Assembly (NCBI RefSeq): GCF_020880415.1
Contig: NZ_JAJIUJ010000105.1
Span: forward strand, 1 to 64,000
Reading direction: 5' to 3'
Source of the DNA: Xanthomonas euvesicatoria pv. euvesicatoria
Lineage (GTDB): Bacteria > Pseudomonadota > Gammaproteobacteria > Xanthomonadales > Xanthomonadaceae
Length of the DNA stretch: 64,000 nt
Part shown: piece by piece, positions 35,333 through 43,326 of the stretch
Position numbering within the stretch: position 1 is the first letter of the stretch
Layout of the letters: every line of letters begins with the position of its first letter
Notes under the pieces: model-generated
What the model saw: the letters and a program-made list of their open reading frames with translations, nothing else
Told to the model about the DNA's origin: nothing
Databases searched by the model: none
Made by a program: the position numbers and the translations under genes

Positions 35333-36376
35333 ATGTCCGCAACACCGCTCGACCGCATCAAGATCCTTGAGCCGCGCAACCCGAACCGTTCGACCGGCAT
35401 CATCAACGGCCAGACCTCGGGCATCCTCAACTGGAACGATATTCCGTACCCGTCCTTCTATCGGGCCTACAAGGAACTGTCGACCAACTTCTGGATCCCC
35501 GACGAGGTGGACATGAAGGGCGATGCGCGCCAGTACAACGAGCTGTCGGCGCGCGAAAAGAATGCCTACGATTCGATCATCGGCTTGCTGGCCACGCTGG
35601 ATTCGCCGCAGACGCGCTTCATCTACAACGTGGCCGAATACATCACCGACCCGGCCGCGCATGCCAATGCGGCGATCATCGGCCAGCAGGAAGTGATTCA
35701 TAACGAGAGCTACAGCTACGTGCTGGCTTCGATCACCGGCCTGGCCGACCAGAACCGCGTATTCGAAATCGCGCGCACGCACCCGACCATCATCAAGCGC
35801 AACGCGCCGATCATGGGCGCCTACGAAGACTTCATGCGCGAGAAGACGGCCGAAACGCTGATCCGTTCGCTGATCCAGTCCTCGATCCTGGAAGGCATCA
35901 ACTTCTATTCCGGCTTTGCGTATTTCTACAATCTGGTCCGCCAGAACCGCATGACCGGCACCGGCAAGATCATCAGCTTCATCAACCGCGACGAACTGGC
36001 GCATACGAAGTTCATCAGCGAATTGATTCGCGCCATCATCGGCGAGAACCAGGCGCTGCAGGGCGACGAGCTCACCGACTACGTGCACAAGGCCTTCGAG
36101 CACGCGATCGACCTGGAAACCCAGTGGACCGCCGAAGTGCTGGACGGCATCGACGGCATCGACGTGGATGAGATGATCCGCTACGTGAAGTACCGCGCCA
36201 ACAAGATGGCCGGCATGCTCGGCATCGAGAAGCTGTACGAAGGCGCCAACGACAACGTGATGCCGTGGATCAAGGCCTACGCCGACAACTTCACCGAGAC
36301 CAAGACCGACTTCTTCGAGATGCGCAATGCCTCGTACAAGAAGACCAATTCGGATAACGGCTTCGACGACTTGTAA
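35333..36376 (+). CDS. nrdB: Ribonucleoside-diphosphate reductase, beta subunit
   Basis: The 347-residue small subunit carries the di-metal ligands Asp90, Glu120, His123, Glu187, Glu221 and His224, and the radical-site tyrosine Tyr127 in EVIHNESYSYV, matching the E. coli spacing Glu-x2-His-x3-Tyr. It makes and stores the tyrosyl radical used by NrdA. It is separated from nrdA by 179 bases containing four hairpins and ends in a strong terminator. Confidence 0.95.
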   Translation: MSATPLDRIKILEPRNPNRSTGIINGQTSGILNWNDIPYPSFYRAYKELSTNFWIPDEVDMKGDARQYNELSAREKNAYDSIIGLLATLDSPQTRFIYNVAEYITDPAAHANAAIIGQQEVIHNESYSYVLASITGLADQNRVFEIARTHPTIIKRNAPIMGAYEDFMREKTAETLIRSLIQSSILEGINFYSGFAYFYNLVRQNRMTGTGKIISFINRDELAHTKFISELIRAIIGENQALQGDELTDYVHKAFEHAIDLETQWTAEVLDGIDGIDVDEMIRYVKYRANKMAGMLGIEKLYEGANDNVMPWIKAYADNFTETKTDFFEMRNASYKKTNSDNGFDDL

Positions 36377-36390
36377 AGCGCTGCAAAAAA

Positions 36391-36414
36391 GAACCCGCCA
36401 CTGTGGGCGGGTTC
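36391..36414 (+). terminator. Terminator after nrdB
   Basis: GAACCCGCC and GGCGGGTTC form a nine-base stem with a six-base loop, preceded by an A run and followed by a short T-rich stretch. Confidence 0.75.
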
Positions 36415-36452
36415 TAGATTGATCTTTTACAACTTAGTTGATTCAGATCAAA

Positions 36453-36492
36453 CGAGTGGCTACTGTGCGCGCTAACGCACAGTAGCCACTCG
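36453..36492. repeat. Perfect 17-bp inverted repeat
   Basis: CGAGTGGCTACTGTGCG and its exact reverse complement flank a six-base loop. There is no T run on either strand. It lies 39 bases after the nrdB terminator. Confidence 0.8.
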
Positions 36493-36822
36493 ATGCCCGG
36501 GATAGACGGATGCTAGAGGCGATCCGCACTACACCAGATTTGGAGCTTCGTCAACAATTGCACTCGCTGACAACGAGCATCCTACAGAGAGTTGGCCGCT
36601 AGGCCTAGTGCCGCCGGTCGCATTCCGTAGGATAGCCAGATCCATTTCCACCGGTTCATTGCGCCTCTTTTGATCAAGAGGTCAACATGAAAACTCTCTT
36701 CAAGAGTGTGTTCGTGCATTCGTACACCAGGTTCCGAAATGGACGCCTGGAGAATGTGTGTCAACACTTTCGTTCACTGCCTAGCCATTAATTTGCAGGC
36801 GTGATCTCTGGGGAAATGGGAA

Positions 36823-36844
36823 GGGCGCCGGTGTGCCGGCGCCC
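36823..36844. terminator. GC-rich hairpin upstream of the flavodoxin gene
   Basis: GGGCGCCGG, TGTG, CCGGCGCCC: a perfect nine-base stem about 100 bases before the flavodoxin start. It may be a terminator or a leader structure. Confidence 0.5.
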
Positions 36845-36947
36845 TAACTGAGTGAAATGTTGGCATGGAACTAAGATGCTACTTATAGATATCAATCAGG
36901 GCTCTGCGACGTTCAAGACGCGAGCTGCAATCTCATGAATACGTCAC

Positions 36948-37400
36948 ATGAAAATCCTTCTTGCGGTTGCATCGCTTAGCGGCAACACGCGCGATGTTGC
37001 GCGGATGATTCGTGCTCGCTGTGTAGAGCATGGCTTGTCATTGGATTGGATTGAAACCGATATGCAGACTCTGGCGAACGCATCGCTGACGCTAGATCAG
37101 TATGACTTGTTCATGCTTGGCACTTGGACGGCCAACGGAGGGCGTACGCCTGCCGAAATGAAACGTTTCATCGTCGATTTGGTGGAGATGATCGGGAAGC
37201 CACCACGCGTAGCCGTGTTCGGCACCGGCGAAACACAGTGGGGTGAGGAGTACTATTGCGGTGCCGTACACCGCATCGCACAGTTCTTCTCCAGTCCCTT
37301 TGCGCGCTTGACCATCGAGCAGATGCCCCACGGTGCAACGGATGCGCAGATCATCTCTACCTGGACCGATCAAGTCCTGGCCCAATGCCAACACAATTGA
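36948..37400 (+). CDS. Flavodoxin domain protein linked to ribonucleotide reductase
   Basis: This 150-residue flavodoxin begins with the FMN phosphate loop SLSGNTRDVARMI (residues 9-21) and has the isoalloxazine-binding loops GTWTANGG (58-65) and GTGETQWG. It is probably a cytoplasmic electron carrier. Its place between nrdB and a thioredoxin suggests it supplies electrons to build or repair the NrdB metal-radical cofactor, as NrdI or YfaE do elsewhere. It resembles classical short-chain flavodoxins more than NrdI. Confidence 0.8.
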   Translation: MKILLAVASLSGNTRDVARMIRARCVEHGLSLDWIETDMQTLANASLTLDQYDLFMLGTWTANGGRTPAEMKRFIVDLVEMIGKPPRVAVFGTGETQWGEEYYCGAVHRIAQFFSSPFARLTIEQMPHGATDAQIISTWTDQVLAQCQHN

Positions 37401-37404
37401 CACG

Positions 37405-37731
37405 ATGCAGACCATTACAGTCACCTCGCCTGAACACTACATTGCCGCGCTGGCCGAGCACCCGCGCGCGCTCGTGGATTTTTATAAGGACGACTGTCCT
37501 GGATGTCGGATGCTCGATATGTCTCTGGAGAGGTTCGCGAAGAGCGATGCCGCAGGCGGCTTAGCGTTGTTAAAGGTCAAGCTTGAAGTATTAGGGCATG
37601 ATTTTTTCCGCGAGCTGGGCCTGCGCCAGACGCCGACCCTGGCGCTCTACCGCGACGGCAGTGAAGTGGCGCGTCTGCCCGGCTTCCAGTCGCCGGCGCA
37701 GGTGGAAGCGGCGGTCCGCAGCGGCCTGTGA
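37405..37731 (+). CDS. Thioredoxin-like protein with CPGC active site
   Basis: The 108-residue protein has a thioredoxin fold with the redox pair Cys31-Pro-Gly-Cys34 and the cis-proline element QTPTLALY. ATG 37405 lies four bases after the flavodoxin stop, so the two are co-transcribed. CPGC (rather than CGPC) is a non-standard active site. Context suggests it reduces the C-terminal cysteines of NrdA. Confidence 0.85.
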   Translation: MQTITVTSPEHYIAALAEHPRALVDFYKDDCPGCRMLDMSLERFAKSDAAGGLALLKVKLEVLGHDFFRELGLRQTPTLALYRDGSEVARLPGFQSPAQVEAAVRSGL

Positions 37732-37768
37732 TGGCGACGGGCGCCCGGTCGATGCGAGGCGCCCTGCA

Positions 37769-38221
37769 ATGAACACCACGGTCACCATCGTCGCCTGGAG
37801 CTTCCTGTTGGCGGGGTTGGGCTTGTTGACCGGTGTGGCGCTGCTGCCGGATCAGGCGCGCTGGATCTTGTTGCTGCTGGGCGTGACGTTCGGCGGCGTG
37901 GGTGGTGGCATCCTCGGTTATCGCGTCTGGCATGCGCGCCGTGCTGCGTGGTTGCGCCGGCATGGCACGGTGGTGGAGGCGCGTTTTGTGTGCGTTGAAC
38001 GCAATGCGTCTTTGCAGGTTAACGGCGTGCACCCGTTCCGTATCCTGGCCCATCGCCACGACCGCACGCACGACACCTTGACCGAGTATCGCAGCGATAA
38101 TCTGTGGACCGATCCGCAGCCGTTCCTGCGCGAGGGGCAGTCGCTGCGGGTGTTCGTCGATCCGCAGCGGCCAGTGCGCTACCACCTGGACCTGAGCTTC
38201 CTGCCGCCGCTGCGCAGATGA
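37769..38221 (+). CDS. DUF3592-like membrane protein
   Basis: This 150-residue protein has two membrane helices (about 7-27 and 34-54), then a soluble domain with GTVVEARFVCVERN and YHLDLSF, resembling DUF3592 proteins of unknown role. The start ATG 37769 follows a long upstream open frame that is a shadow of the thioredoxin gene. It lies 37 bases after the thioredoxin stop. Confidence 0.7.
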   Translation: MNTTVTIVAWSFLLAGLGLLTGVALLPDQARWILLLLGVTFGGVGGGILGYRVWHARRAAWLRRHGTVVEARFVCVERNASLQVNGVHPFRILAHRHDRTHDTLTEYRSDNLWTDPQPFLREGQSLRVFVDPQRPVRYHLDLSFLPPLRR

Positions 38222-38258
38222 TCGGGCTGGCTATCCTTCCTTCTTACGGCACTTCTTC

Positions 38259-38660
38259 ATGACCAGTTCCACGCCCGTTGCACCGACCGAAGCCCGCATG
38301 GCCGAGATCGTGTTTCCCAATCACACCAACCATCTGGGCACGCTGTTCGGTGGGCAGGCGCTGGCGTGGATGGACAAGGCCGCGTTCCTGGCCGCCTCGC
38401 GCTATGCGCGCCGCACCGTGGTGACGGCGCGTTCGGATCAGGTGGATTTCAAGCTGCCGATCCGCCAGGGCCAGATGGTGGAAACCATCGCCCGCGTGGT
38501 GTTGGTGGGGCGTAGCTCGATCACGGTGGAAGTGGAACTGATCGCCGAAGACCTGCTCAGCGGCGCACGCGAGCTGTGCACGCGCGGGCAGTTCGTGATG
38601 ATTGCGCTCGATGCCGATGGCAAGCCGACGGCGGTGCCGCCGCTGCCGGCAGCCGGCTAA
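38259..38660 (+). CDS. Acyl-CoA thioesterase (hotdog, YciA/BFIT type)
   Basis: The 133-residue hotdog protein has NHLGTLFGGQALAWMDKAA, the usual N/D-G-GG-x4-W-x-D region of cytosolic acyl-CoA hydrolases, followed by the VDFKLPIRQGQ strand. It cleaves acyl-CoA to free acid and CoA. Likely a hexamer as in relatives. It appears to be a single gene with its own ribosome site. Confidence 0.88.
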   Translation: MTSSTPVAPTEARMAEIVFPNHTNHLGTLFGGQALAWMDKAAFLAASRYARRTVVTARSDQVDFKLPIRQGQMVETIARVVLVGRSSITVEVELIAEDLLSGARELCTRGQFVMIALDADGKPTAVPPLPAAG

Positions 38661-38805
38661 GAGCAGCGAATAAGACGACTGCGCTGCCGCCATGTGAGCG
38701 CAGCCAGTGCTCGGTGCGGTATGTATCACGTGCACTGCGGTTGCTGCGCTTCATCCACACCCGCCTGACGACCGCTCGCGACGTGGTGCTCGCCGCCGTG
38801 AGCGC
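38661..38805. repeat. Intergenic repeat, copy B
   Basis: About 140 bases sharing ordered words with copy A at 4218-4358, for example CTGCGC-GCCGCC, GTGCTCGG, ACTNCGGTT and CGACCGCTCGC-GACGT versus CGACTGCTCGC-TACGT. The terminal inverted repeat is less well preserved. It also lies between convergent genes. Confidence 0.6.
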
Positions 38806-38807
38806 GC

Positions 38808-39323
38808 TTACTCCTGCACTTCGCGGTCTTCGCGCTTGGTTTCTTCCATCGCCTCCGGTTCCAGCTCTTCGGCGCTGCGATTGAGTTTGACGAACACACC
38901 CCAGGCGATCAGCAGCAGTGCCGCGCAGGAGCCGACGGCAGCCGCGTAAGGCAGCTTGGCCGGGTCGGCATGCATCAGTTCGAAGATCGACACCAGCGTT
39001 TCGATCGCCAGCGCGATCACAATGACCACGAAAAAGCGCGACAGATACCGCCGCACGCGCGTCGGGCCGCTGACCTTGACGTCGCGCAGGATCTCTTCTT
39101 CGAAGATGGTCTGGCCCAATTCGAGCGTGACCAGCGCCACCGTCAGCAGGCCGATGGCTTCGAGCACGACGTTGAAACGGTCGCGTACCACCATGTCGCC
39201 GCCGGGTGTGAAGCCGTGCCACAGCTCCAGCCCGGCCATCGTCACCAGGCCCGCCGCGCACAGCACGAAGAACGCCAGGATCACGAAATGACCGGCACGG
39301 AATAGGTGGCTGAGCGCTTTCAT
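38808..39323 (-). CDS. Four-helix inner-membrane protein of unknown function
   Basis: The start is ATG 39323 (MKALSHLF). The 171-residue product has four membrane helices (about 9-30, 52-72, 95-116, 128-147) and a charged C-terminus rich in Glu. The layout is reminiscent of PsiE-like proteins but no diagnostic motif was seen. It is convergent with the thioesterase gene across repeat B. Confidence 0.6.
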   Translation of the reverse strand: MKALSHLFRAGHFVILAFFVLCAAGLVTMAGLELWHGFTPGGDMVVRDRFNVVLEAIGLLTVALVTLELGQTIFEEEILRDVKVSGPTRVRRYLSRFFVVIVIALAIETLVSIFELMHADPAKLPYAAAVGSCAALLLIAWGVFVKLNRSAEELEPEAMEETKREDREVQE

Positions 39324-39628
39324 CAGGGGCGAGGCGGACGATGGGAAGCAGAGCATCGTGTGCACTGCGTCGTTGCAGCGCGAAGGCTGCGCCAACCCGG
39401 CGCGCTCTCATCCGGCGCGTTGCGCCACCTTCTCCCGCGAGCAGGAGAAGTGACGTCCCAGAGCAACGCGGTGGAATGGATATGCAGGCCTTTGGCCCAT
39501 TGCCGTGTAGCGACCCGCATCCTTTGTCCCGCGCTCTTCCCCGCCTGCGGGGAAGGTGCCCGAAGAGCGAATGGCGGAGACGGCTCACACGGCTCACACG
39601 CGCAGGCGGCCCTAGTTGCCCGCCATGA
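39324..39628. other. 305-base intergenic region with two REP-like hairpins
   Basis: There is no gene. It contains CTTCTCC-N8-GGAGAAG at 39429-39450 and CTTCCCCGC-CT-GCGGGGAAG at 39536-39555, each embedded in sequence that looks like the short repeats scattered between Xanthomonas genes. A related hairpin is at 59011-59032. Confidence 0.6.
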
Positions 39629-40567
39629 TCAACTATGCCGCAACACCTGATACGCCTGCAGATGCACATTGGCCGCCATCAGCAGAGGCGCGTTGCGCCC
39701 GGTTTCGCGCACGCGCGCCAGCATGTCGCCGACGATCTGCGCCGCTTCCACGTCCTGGCCGGCTTCCAGGTCGCGCAGCATCGAGGCCTTGAGTGGCGAA
39801 TCCACCTGTAGCAGCGTTTGCAACGCTTTGGCGCGTGCCGGCTCGGGAATCGATTGCCCGGCCGCATCGGCAGCCCACAGGCATTCGTTGTACAGACCGT
39901 TGATCAACGCGCGGCCGTCGTCGGTGGCCACGATCGCGCCGACCGGCGCACGCATCAGGCACGTGGCCGCGGCCAGTGCGGTGAGGAAGCTGTACTTGTT
40001 CCACTGCTCCTGGGCGATCTGGGTGCTGGCCACGTGGTCGATGCCGGCCTGCGTGCAGGCCGCGGCGAAGGCCTGCACCCGCGCAGACGCCGCACTGCCA
40101 TCCCGCTCGCCGAAGGTGATTGCCGCCGGCTTGCCAAGGTGCAGAATCTCGCCGTGCTCGCCCTTGGTCGCGCTGATGAAGCACAGCCCGCCCAACACAC
40201 GCGCGGCACCGAAGCGCTCGTCCAGGGCCGCGTAATGGCGCAGCCCGTTGAGGATGGGCAACACCGTGGTGTGCTCGCCCACCGCCGGCGCAATCGCCTC
40301 GATCGCGCTGTCCAGGTCGTAGGCCTTGCAGCTCAAGATCACCAGATCGAACGGCCGCTGCGCTACCAATGCCGGCAAGTCCTGCGCGGTGACATGCGCC
40401 ACCTGCAGATCGGCATCGCCCAGTGGGCTGCGGATGCGCAAGCCGTCGGCCTGCAGCTGCGCCGCACGCGCTTCGCGCACCAGGAAGGTGGCATCCACGC
40501 CGGCCTGCGCCAGACGTCCGCCAAAATACCCGCCGGTGCCGCCGGCGCCCAGGATCAGGATGCGCAT
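39629..40567 (-). CDS. panE: 2-dehydropantoate 2-reductase (ketopantoate reductase)
   Basis: The 312-residue enzyme begins MRILILGAGGTGGYFGGRL, the NADPH-binding Rossmann motif of ketopantoate reductase, and has the catalytic-domain element QEQWNKYSFLTALAA with the conserved lysine. It makes pantoate for coenzyme A synthesis. ATG 40567 is nine bases from GGAG; ATG 40573, two codons upstream, overlaps the ABC permease stop and is an alternative. It is last in a three-gene unit with the yadHG-like exporter. Confidence 0.88.
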   Translation of the reverse strand: MRILILGAGGTGGYFGGRLAQAGVDATFLVREARAAQLQADGLRIRSPLGDADLQVAHVTAQDLPALVAQRPFDLVILSCKAYDLDSAIEAIAPAVGEHTTVLPILNGLRHYAALDERFGAARVLGGLCFISATKGEHGEILHLGKPAAITFGERDGSAASARVQAFAAACTQAGIDHVASTQIAQEQWNKYSFLTALAAATCLMRAPVGAIVATDDGRALINGLYNECLWAADAAGQSIPEPARAKALQTLLQVDSPLKASMLRDLEAGQDVEAAQIVGDMLARVRETGRNAPLLMAANVHLQAYQVLRHS

Positions 40568-40572
40568 GGCCA

Positions 40573-41385
40573 TCAGCTCCGCAGCCCCACACCCCGCCGC
40601 AGCAACCACAGCGCCAACGCGCTGAGCACGGCGACAAAGCTCAGCATCAATGCGTAGGCGACCCAGATCGGCACGTCCGAGCTACCGAGCAGGCCGTAGC
40701 GGAACGCGTTGACCATGTAGAAGATCGGGTTGGCGTGGGTGGCCGCTTCGGCCCAGCCGGGCAGCAGTTTCACCGAGTAGAACACGCCACCCAGGTAGGT
40801 CAGCGGGGTCAGGATGAAGGTGGGCACGATCGCCACGTCGTCGAACTTCTTGGCGTAGACCGCATTGACGAAGCCGGCCAGCGAGAAGATGGTCGCGCCC
40901 AGCAGCACCGTGGTCAGCGTGACCAATGGATGCGGGATCCGCACCGGGGTGAAGAACATCGCGATGATCAGCACGATCGCCCCGACCATCACCCCGCGCA
41001 GCACCGCGCCGGACACGTAGCCCCACAGGATCACCCAATTGGGCATCGGGCTGACCAGCAGTTCTTCGACATGGCGGCCGAACTTGGCGCCGAAGAAACT
41101 CGAAGAGATGTTGCCGTAGCTGTTCTGGATCACGCTCATCATCACCAGGCCCGGCACGATGAATTGCATGTAGCTGTAGCCGCCCATCTCGCCCACGCGC
41201 GAGCCGATCAGCCCGCCGAAGATCAAAAAGTACAGCGTCATGGTGATGGCCGGCGGCACCAGGGTCTGACCCCAGATGCGCAGGATGCGCTGCACTTCGC
41301 GGCGCACGATGGTGCCCAGCGCAATCCAGTTGCGTTGGCGGGGTGTGGCGGGCGTGGCGGACATCGACGGCTCCGAAGGACTCAT
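40573..41385 (-). CDS. yadH: ABC-2 type exporter permease, YadH-like
   Basis: The 270-residue permease has six membrane helices and closely follows the E. coli YadH pattern, with QTLVPPAITMTLYFLIFGG, SYMQFIVPGLVMMSV and ILTPLTYLGGVFYSVKLLP. It overlaps the ATPase gene upstream by four bases. The exported compound is unknown. Confidence 0.87.
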   Translation of the reverse strand: MSPSEPSMSATPATPRQRNWIALGTIVRREVQRILRIWGQTLVPPAITMTLYFLIFGGLIGSRVGEMGGYSYMQFIVPGLVMMSVIQNSYGNISSSFFGAKFGRHVEELLVSPMPNWVILWGYVSGAVLRGVMVGAIVLIIAMFFTPVRIPHPLVTLTTVLLGATIFSLAGFVNAVYAKKFDDVAIVPTFILTPLTYLGGVFYSVKLLPGWAEAATHANPIFYMVNAFRYGLLGSSDVPIWVAYALMLSFVAVLSALALWLLRRGVGLRS

Positions 41386-42377
41386 GGGTGGCCTGCCGGG
41401 CGCACGGGCGCCGTTGCGGCAGGAGCCGGGGCGGCGACGGTCTCGCCAGGCCCGGTCAGACGAACGAACAATTCTTCCAGCCGGTTGCTCTTGGTACGCA
41501 TCGAGCGCACGCGGATACCGGCGTCGCCCAGCGCGGCGAACACGCGGTTGAGGTCCATCGCGCGCGGCATGTCCAGATCCAACGTGTGGCCGTCGATGGC
41601 GGTGAGCGTGGTGCCTTCGATCACCGGCAACTGCGTGGGCAGCTCACCGTCGATATCGAACAGGAAGCCTTCCACGTCGAGCTTGGCCAGCAGTTCGCGC
41701 ATCGGCCCCTGGGTGACGATCTGGCCGTGATTGATGATGGCCAGGTTGCGGCACAGGTGCTCGGCCTCTTCCAGGTAATGCGTGGTCAGGATGATCGTGG
41801 TGCCGGCGGCGTTGATGTCCTTGAGCACGCGCCACATGTCGCGGCGGATTTCGATATCCACACCGGCGGTGGGTTCATCCAGGATCAGCAGGCGCGGCTG
41901 GGTCATCATGGCGCGGGCAATCATCAGCCGGCGCTTCATGCCGCCGGAGAGCGTGCGGCTCATCACCTGGGCCTTCTCCCACAGGTGGGCGCGGCGTAGT
42001 TCCACTTCGGCCAGTGCTTGCGCCTGGCTGCGCGGCATGCCGTAAAAGCCGGCGTAATTGACCAGGATGTCGAACGGCTTTTCGAACAGGTTGAAGTTGA
42101 TTTCCTGCGGCACCAGGCCGATCAGGCGCATCGCATCGCTGCGGTGGGCGACCAGGTCGGTGCCGAACACTTCCACCTGGCCGCCGGACAGGTTCACCAG
42201 CGAGCTGATGATGCCGATCAAGGTGGACTTGCCCGCTCCGTTGGGGCCGAGCAGGGCGAAGAAATCGCCTGGCGCCACGTCCAGCGAGACGCCCTTGAGC
42301 GCCTGGGTGCCGTTGTCGTAGGTCTTGCGCAGATCGCACACGCGCAGGGCGGGCGCACGGGGAGATGGGGAATTCAA
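41382..42377 (-). CDS. yadG: ABC exporter ATP-binding protein, YadG-like
   Basis: The 331-residue ATPase has Walker A GPNGAGKST, signature LSGGMKRRL, Walker B LLILDEPTAG and the H-loop TTHYLEEAE, plus a C-terminal extension of about 80 residues typical of YadG/NatA-like subunits. The start is a TTG with AAGGA six bases upstream. It pairs with the permease that overlaps its end. Confidence 0.87.
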   Translation of the reverse strand: MNSPSPRAPALRVCDLRKTYDNGTQALKGVSLDVAPGDFFALLGPNGAGKSTLIGIISSLVNLSGGQVEVFGTDLVAHRSDAMRLIGLVPQEINFNLFEKPFDILVNYAGFYGMPRSQAQALAEVELRRAHLWEKAQVMSRTLSGGMKRRLMIARAMMTQPRLLILDEPTAGVDIEIRRDMWRVLKDINAAGTTIILTTHYLEEAEHLCRNLAIINHGQIVTQGPMRELLAKLDVEGFLFDIDGELPTQLPVIEGTTLTAIDGHTLDLDMPRAMDLNRVFAALGDAGIRVRSMRTKSNRLEELFVRLTGPGETVAAPAPAATAPVRPAGHP

Positions 42378-42479
42378 GCCGGGTCCTTCGCGCCAGGGTG
42401 ACGGCGCAGCGAGTTGCAGCCCGTTATTATAGAAGCCCGTTGGGGCTTGCCCCGATCACAGACTGTCCCAAATACGTTC

Positions 42480-43241
42480 GTGCCCGTTCAATTCCCCCTC
42501 AAGCTTGTCGACCGGCGCATGATTGCGCCCACCGTGGCCCACTGCCAGTTCGTCCGTGACGACGGCCAGCCGCTGGATTTCCAGCCCGGCCAGTTCATCC
42601 AGATCCATTTCGACTATGCCGATGGCACGCCGACCAAGCGCAGCTATTCGCTGGCGACCATCCACGATCATGCGCTGGGACCGGGCGAGGCAGTGGAGAT
42701 TGCGGTGAGCTTCGTGCCCGGCGGCTCGGCCACGGCCTTGTTCGAAGGCCTGGAGATTGGCGACCAGTTGCAGGCAAGCGGCCCCTACGGGCGCTTTTGC
42801 CTGCAGCCGGGCGATCACAACCAGCGTTACGTGCTGATCGCCACCGGCACTGGCGTCACCCCGTACCGCTCGATGCTGCCGCTGCTGGCCGAGGCAATCG
42901 CCACCCGCGGTGTGCAGGTGGTGTTGCTGCAGGGCGCACGCACCCCGACCGAGCTGCTGTACGGCGACGACTTCCGCGCGTTTGCCGATGCGCACCCGCA
43001 GTTCCGCTACGTGCCGTGCTTCTCGCGCGAAGTGCCCGAGCAGCCGCATGCCGATGTGCGGCACGGCTACGTGCAGCAGCACCTGGCCGAGTTCGCGCCC
43101 GATGCCGCGCACGACATCGCCTACCTGTGCGGCAACCCGGACATGGTGGACACCTGCCTGGACGCGCTCAAAGCCGCCGGCCTGCCGAGTGCGCAGATTC
43201 GCCGCGAGAAGTACGTCAGCTCCACGCCGCCCAAGGTCTGA
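42480..43241 (+). CDS. Ferredoxin/flavodoxin-NADP+ reductase family protein
   Basis: I take the GTG at 42480 (VPVQFPLKLV); an ATG at 42414 would add 22 residues that do not look like the family. The 253-residue protein has the FAD-binding KRSYSLA motif, GGSATALF, and the NADP-binding IATGTGVTPYRSML and CGNPDMVD motifs of ferredoxin-NADP reductases. It would pass electrons between NADPH and ferredoxin or flavodoxin, possibly including the flavodoxin at 36.9 kb (inference). A GGGGC-TT-GCCCC hairpin precedes it. Confidence 0.8.
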   Translation: MPVQFPLKLVDRRMIAPTVAHCQFVRDDGQPLDFQPGQFIQIHFDYADGTPTKRSYSLATIHDHALGPGEAVEIAVSFVPGGSATALFEGLEIGDQLQASGPYGRFCLQPGDHNQRYVLIATGTGVTPYRSMLPLLAEAIATRGVQVVLLQGARTPTELLYGDDFRAFADAHPQFRYVPCFSREVPEQPHADVRHGYVQQHLAEFAPDAAHDIAYLCGNPDMVDTCLDALKAAGLPSAQIRREKYVSSTPPKV

Positions 43242-43250
43242 GGTGGCATG

Positions 43251-43301
43251 CAGGCGGCGCGTCGATGCCGCCTGTGTCTGCAGGCGTGCTGTGGCCTGCA
43301 G
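43251..43301. terminator. Pair of hairpins between convergent genes
   Basis: CAGGCGGC-N8-GCCGCCTG (43251-43274) and CTGCAGGC-N8-GCCTGCAG (43278-43301), both perfect eight-base stems, lie between the reductase and CDF genes, which face each other. They probably act as a shared terminator. Confidence 0.55.
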
Positions 43302-43326
43302 CGTGTGACGCCAAGTTGCTGCGGTT

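Larger units (their letters stand above)
36415..36947. other. Intergenic region between nrdB and the flavodoxin gene
   Basis: About 530 bases of lower GC content. It contains a 17-base perfect inverted repeat and a nine-base hairpin (listed separately). The stretch 36525-36775 looks like foreign or decayed sequence, but its only sizeable open frame (61 codons, minus strand) has no motif I can name, so no gene is called. Confidence 0.4.

Noticed and set aside
32058-35345. A 1,095-codon minus-strand open frame opposite nrdA
   Set aside because: Same antisense shadow effect; nrdA on the plus strand contains all catalytic motifs.
36582-36767. 61-codon minus-strand frame in the nrdB-flavodoxin gap, possible insertion-sequence scrap
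   Set aside because: No transposase motif or inverted ends could be identified, so it is left as unassigned intergenic sequence.
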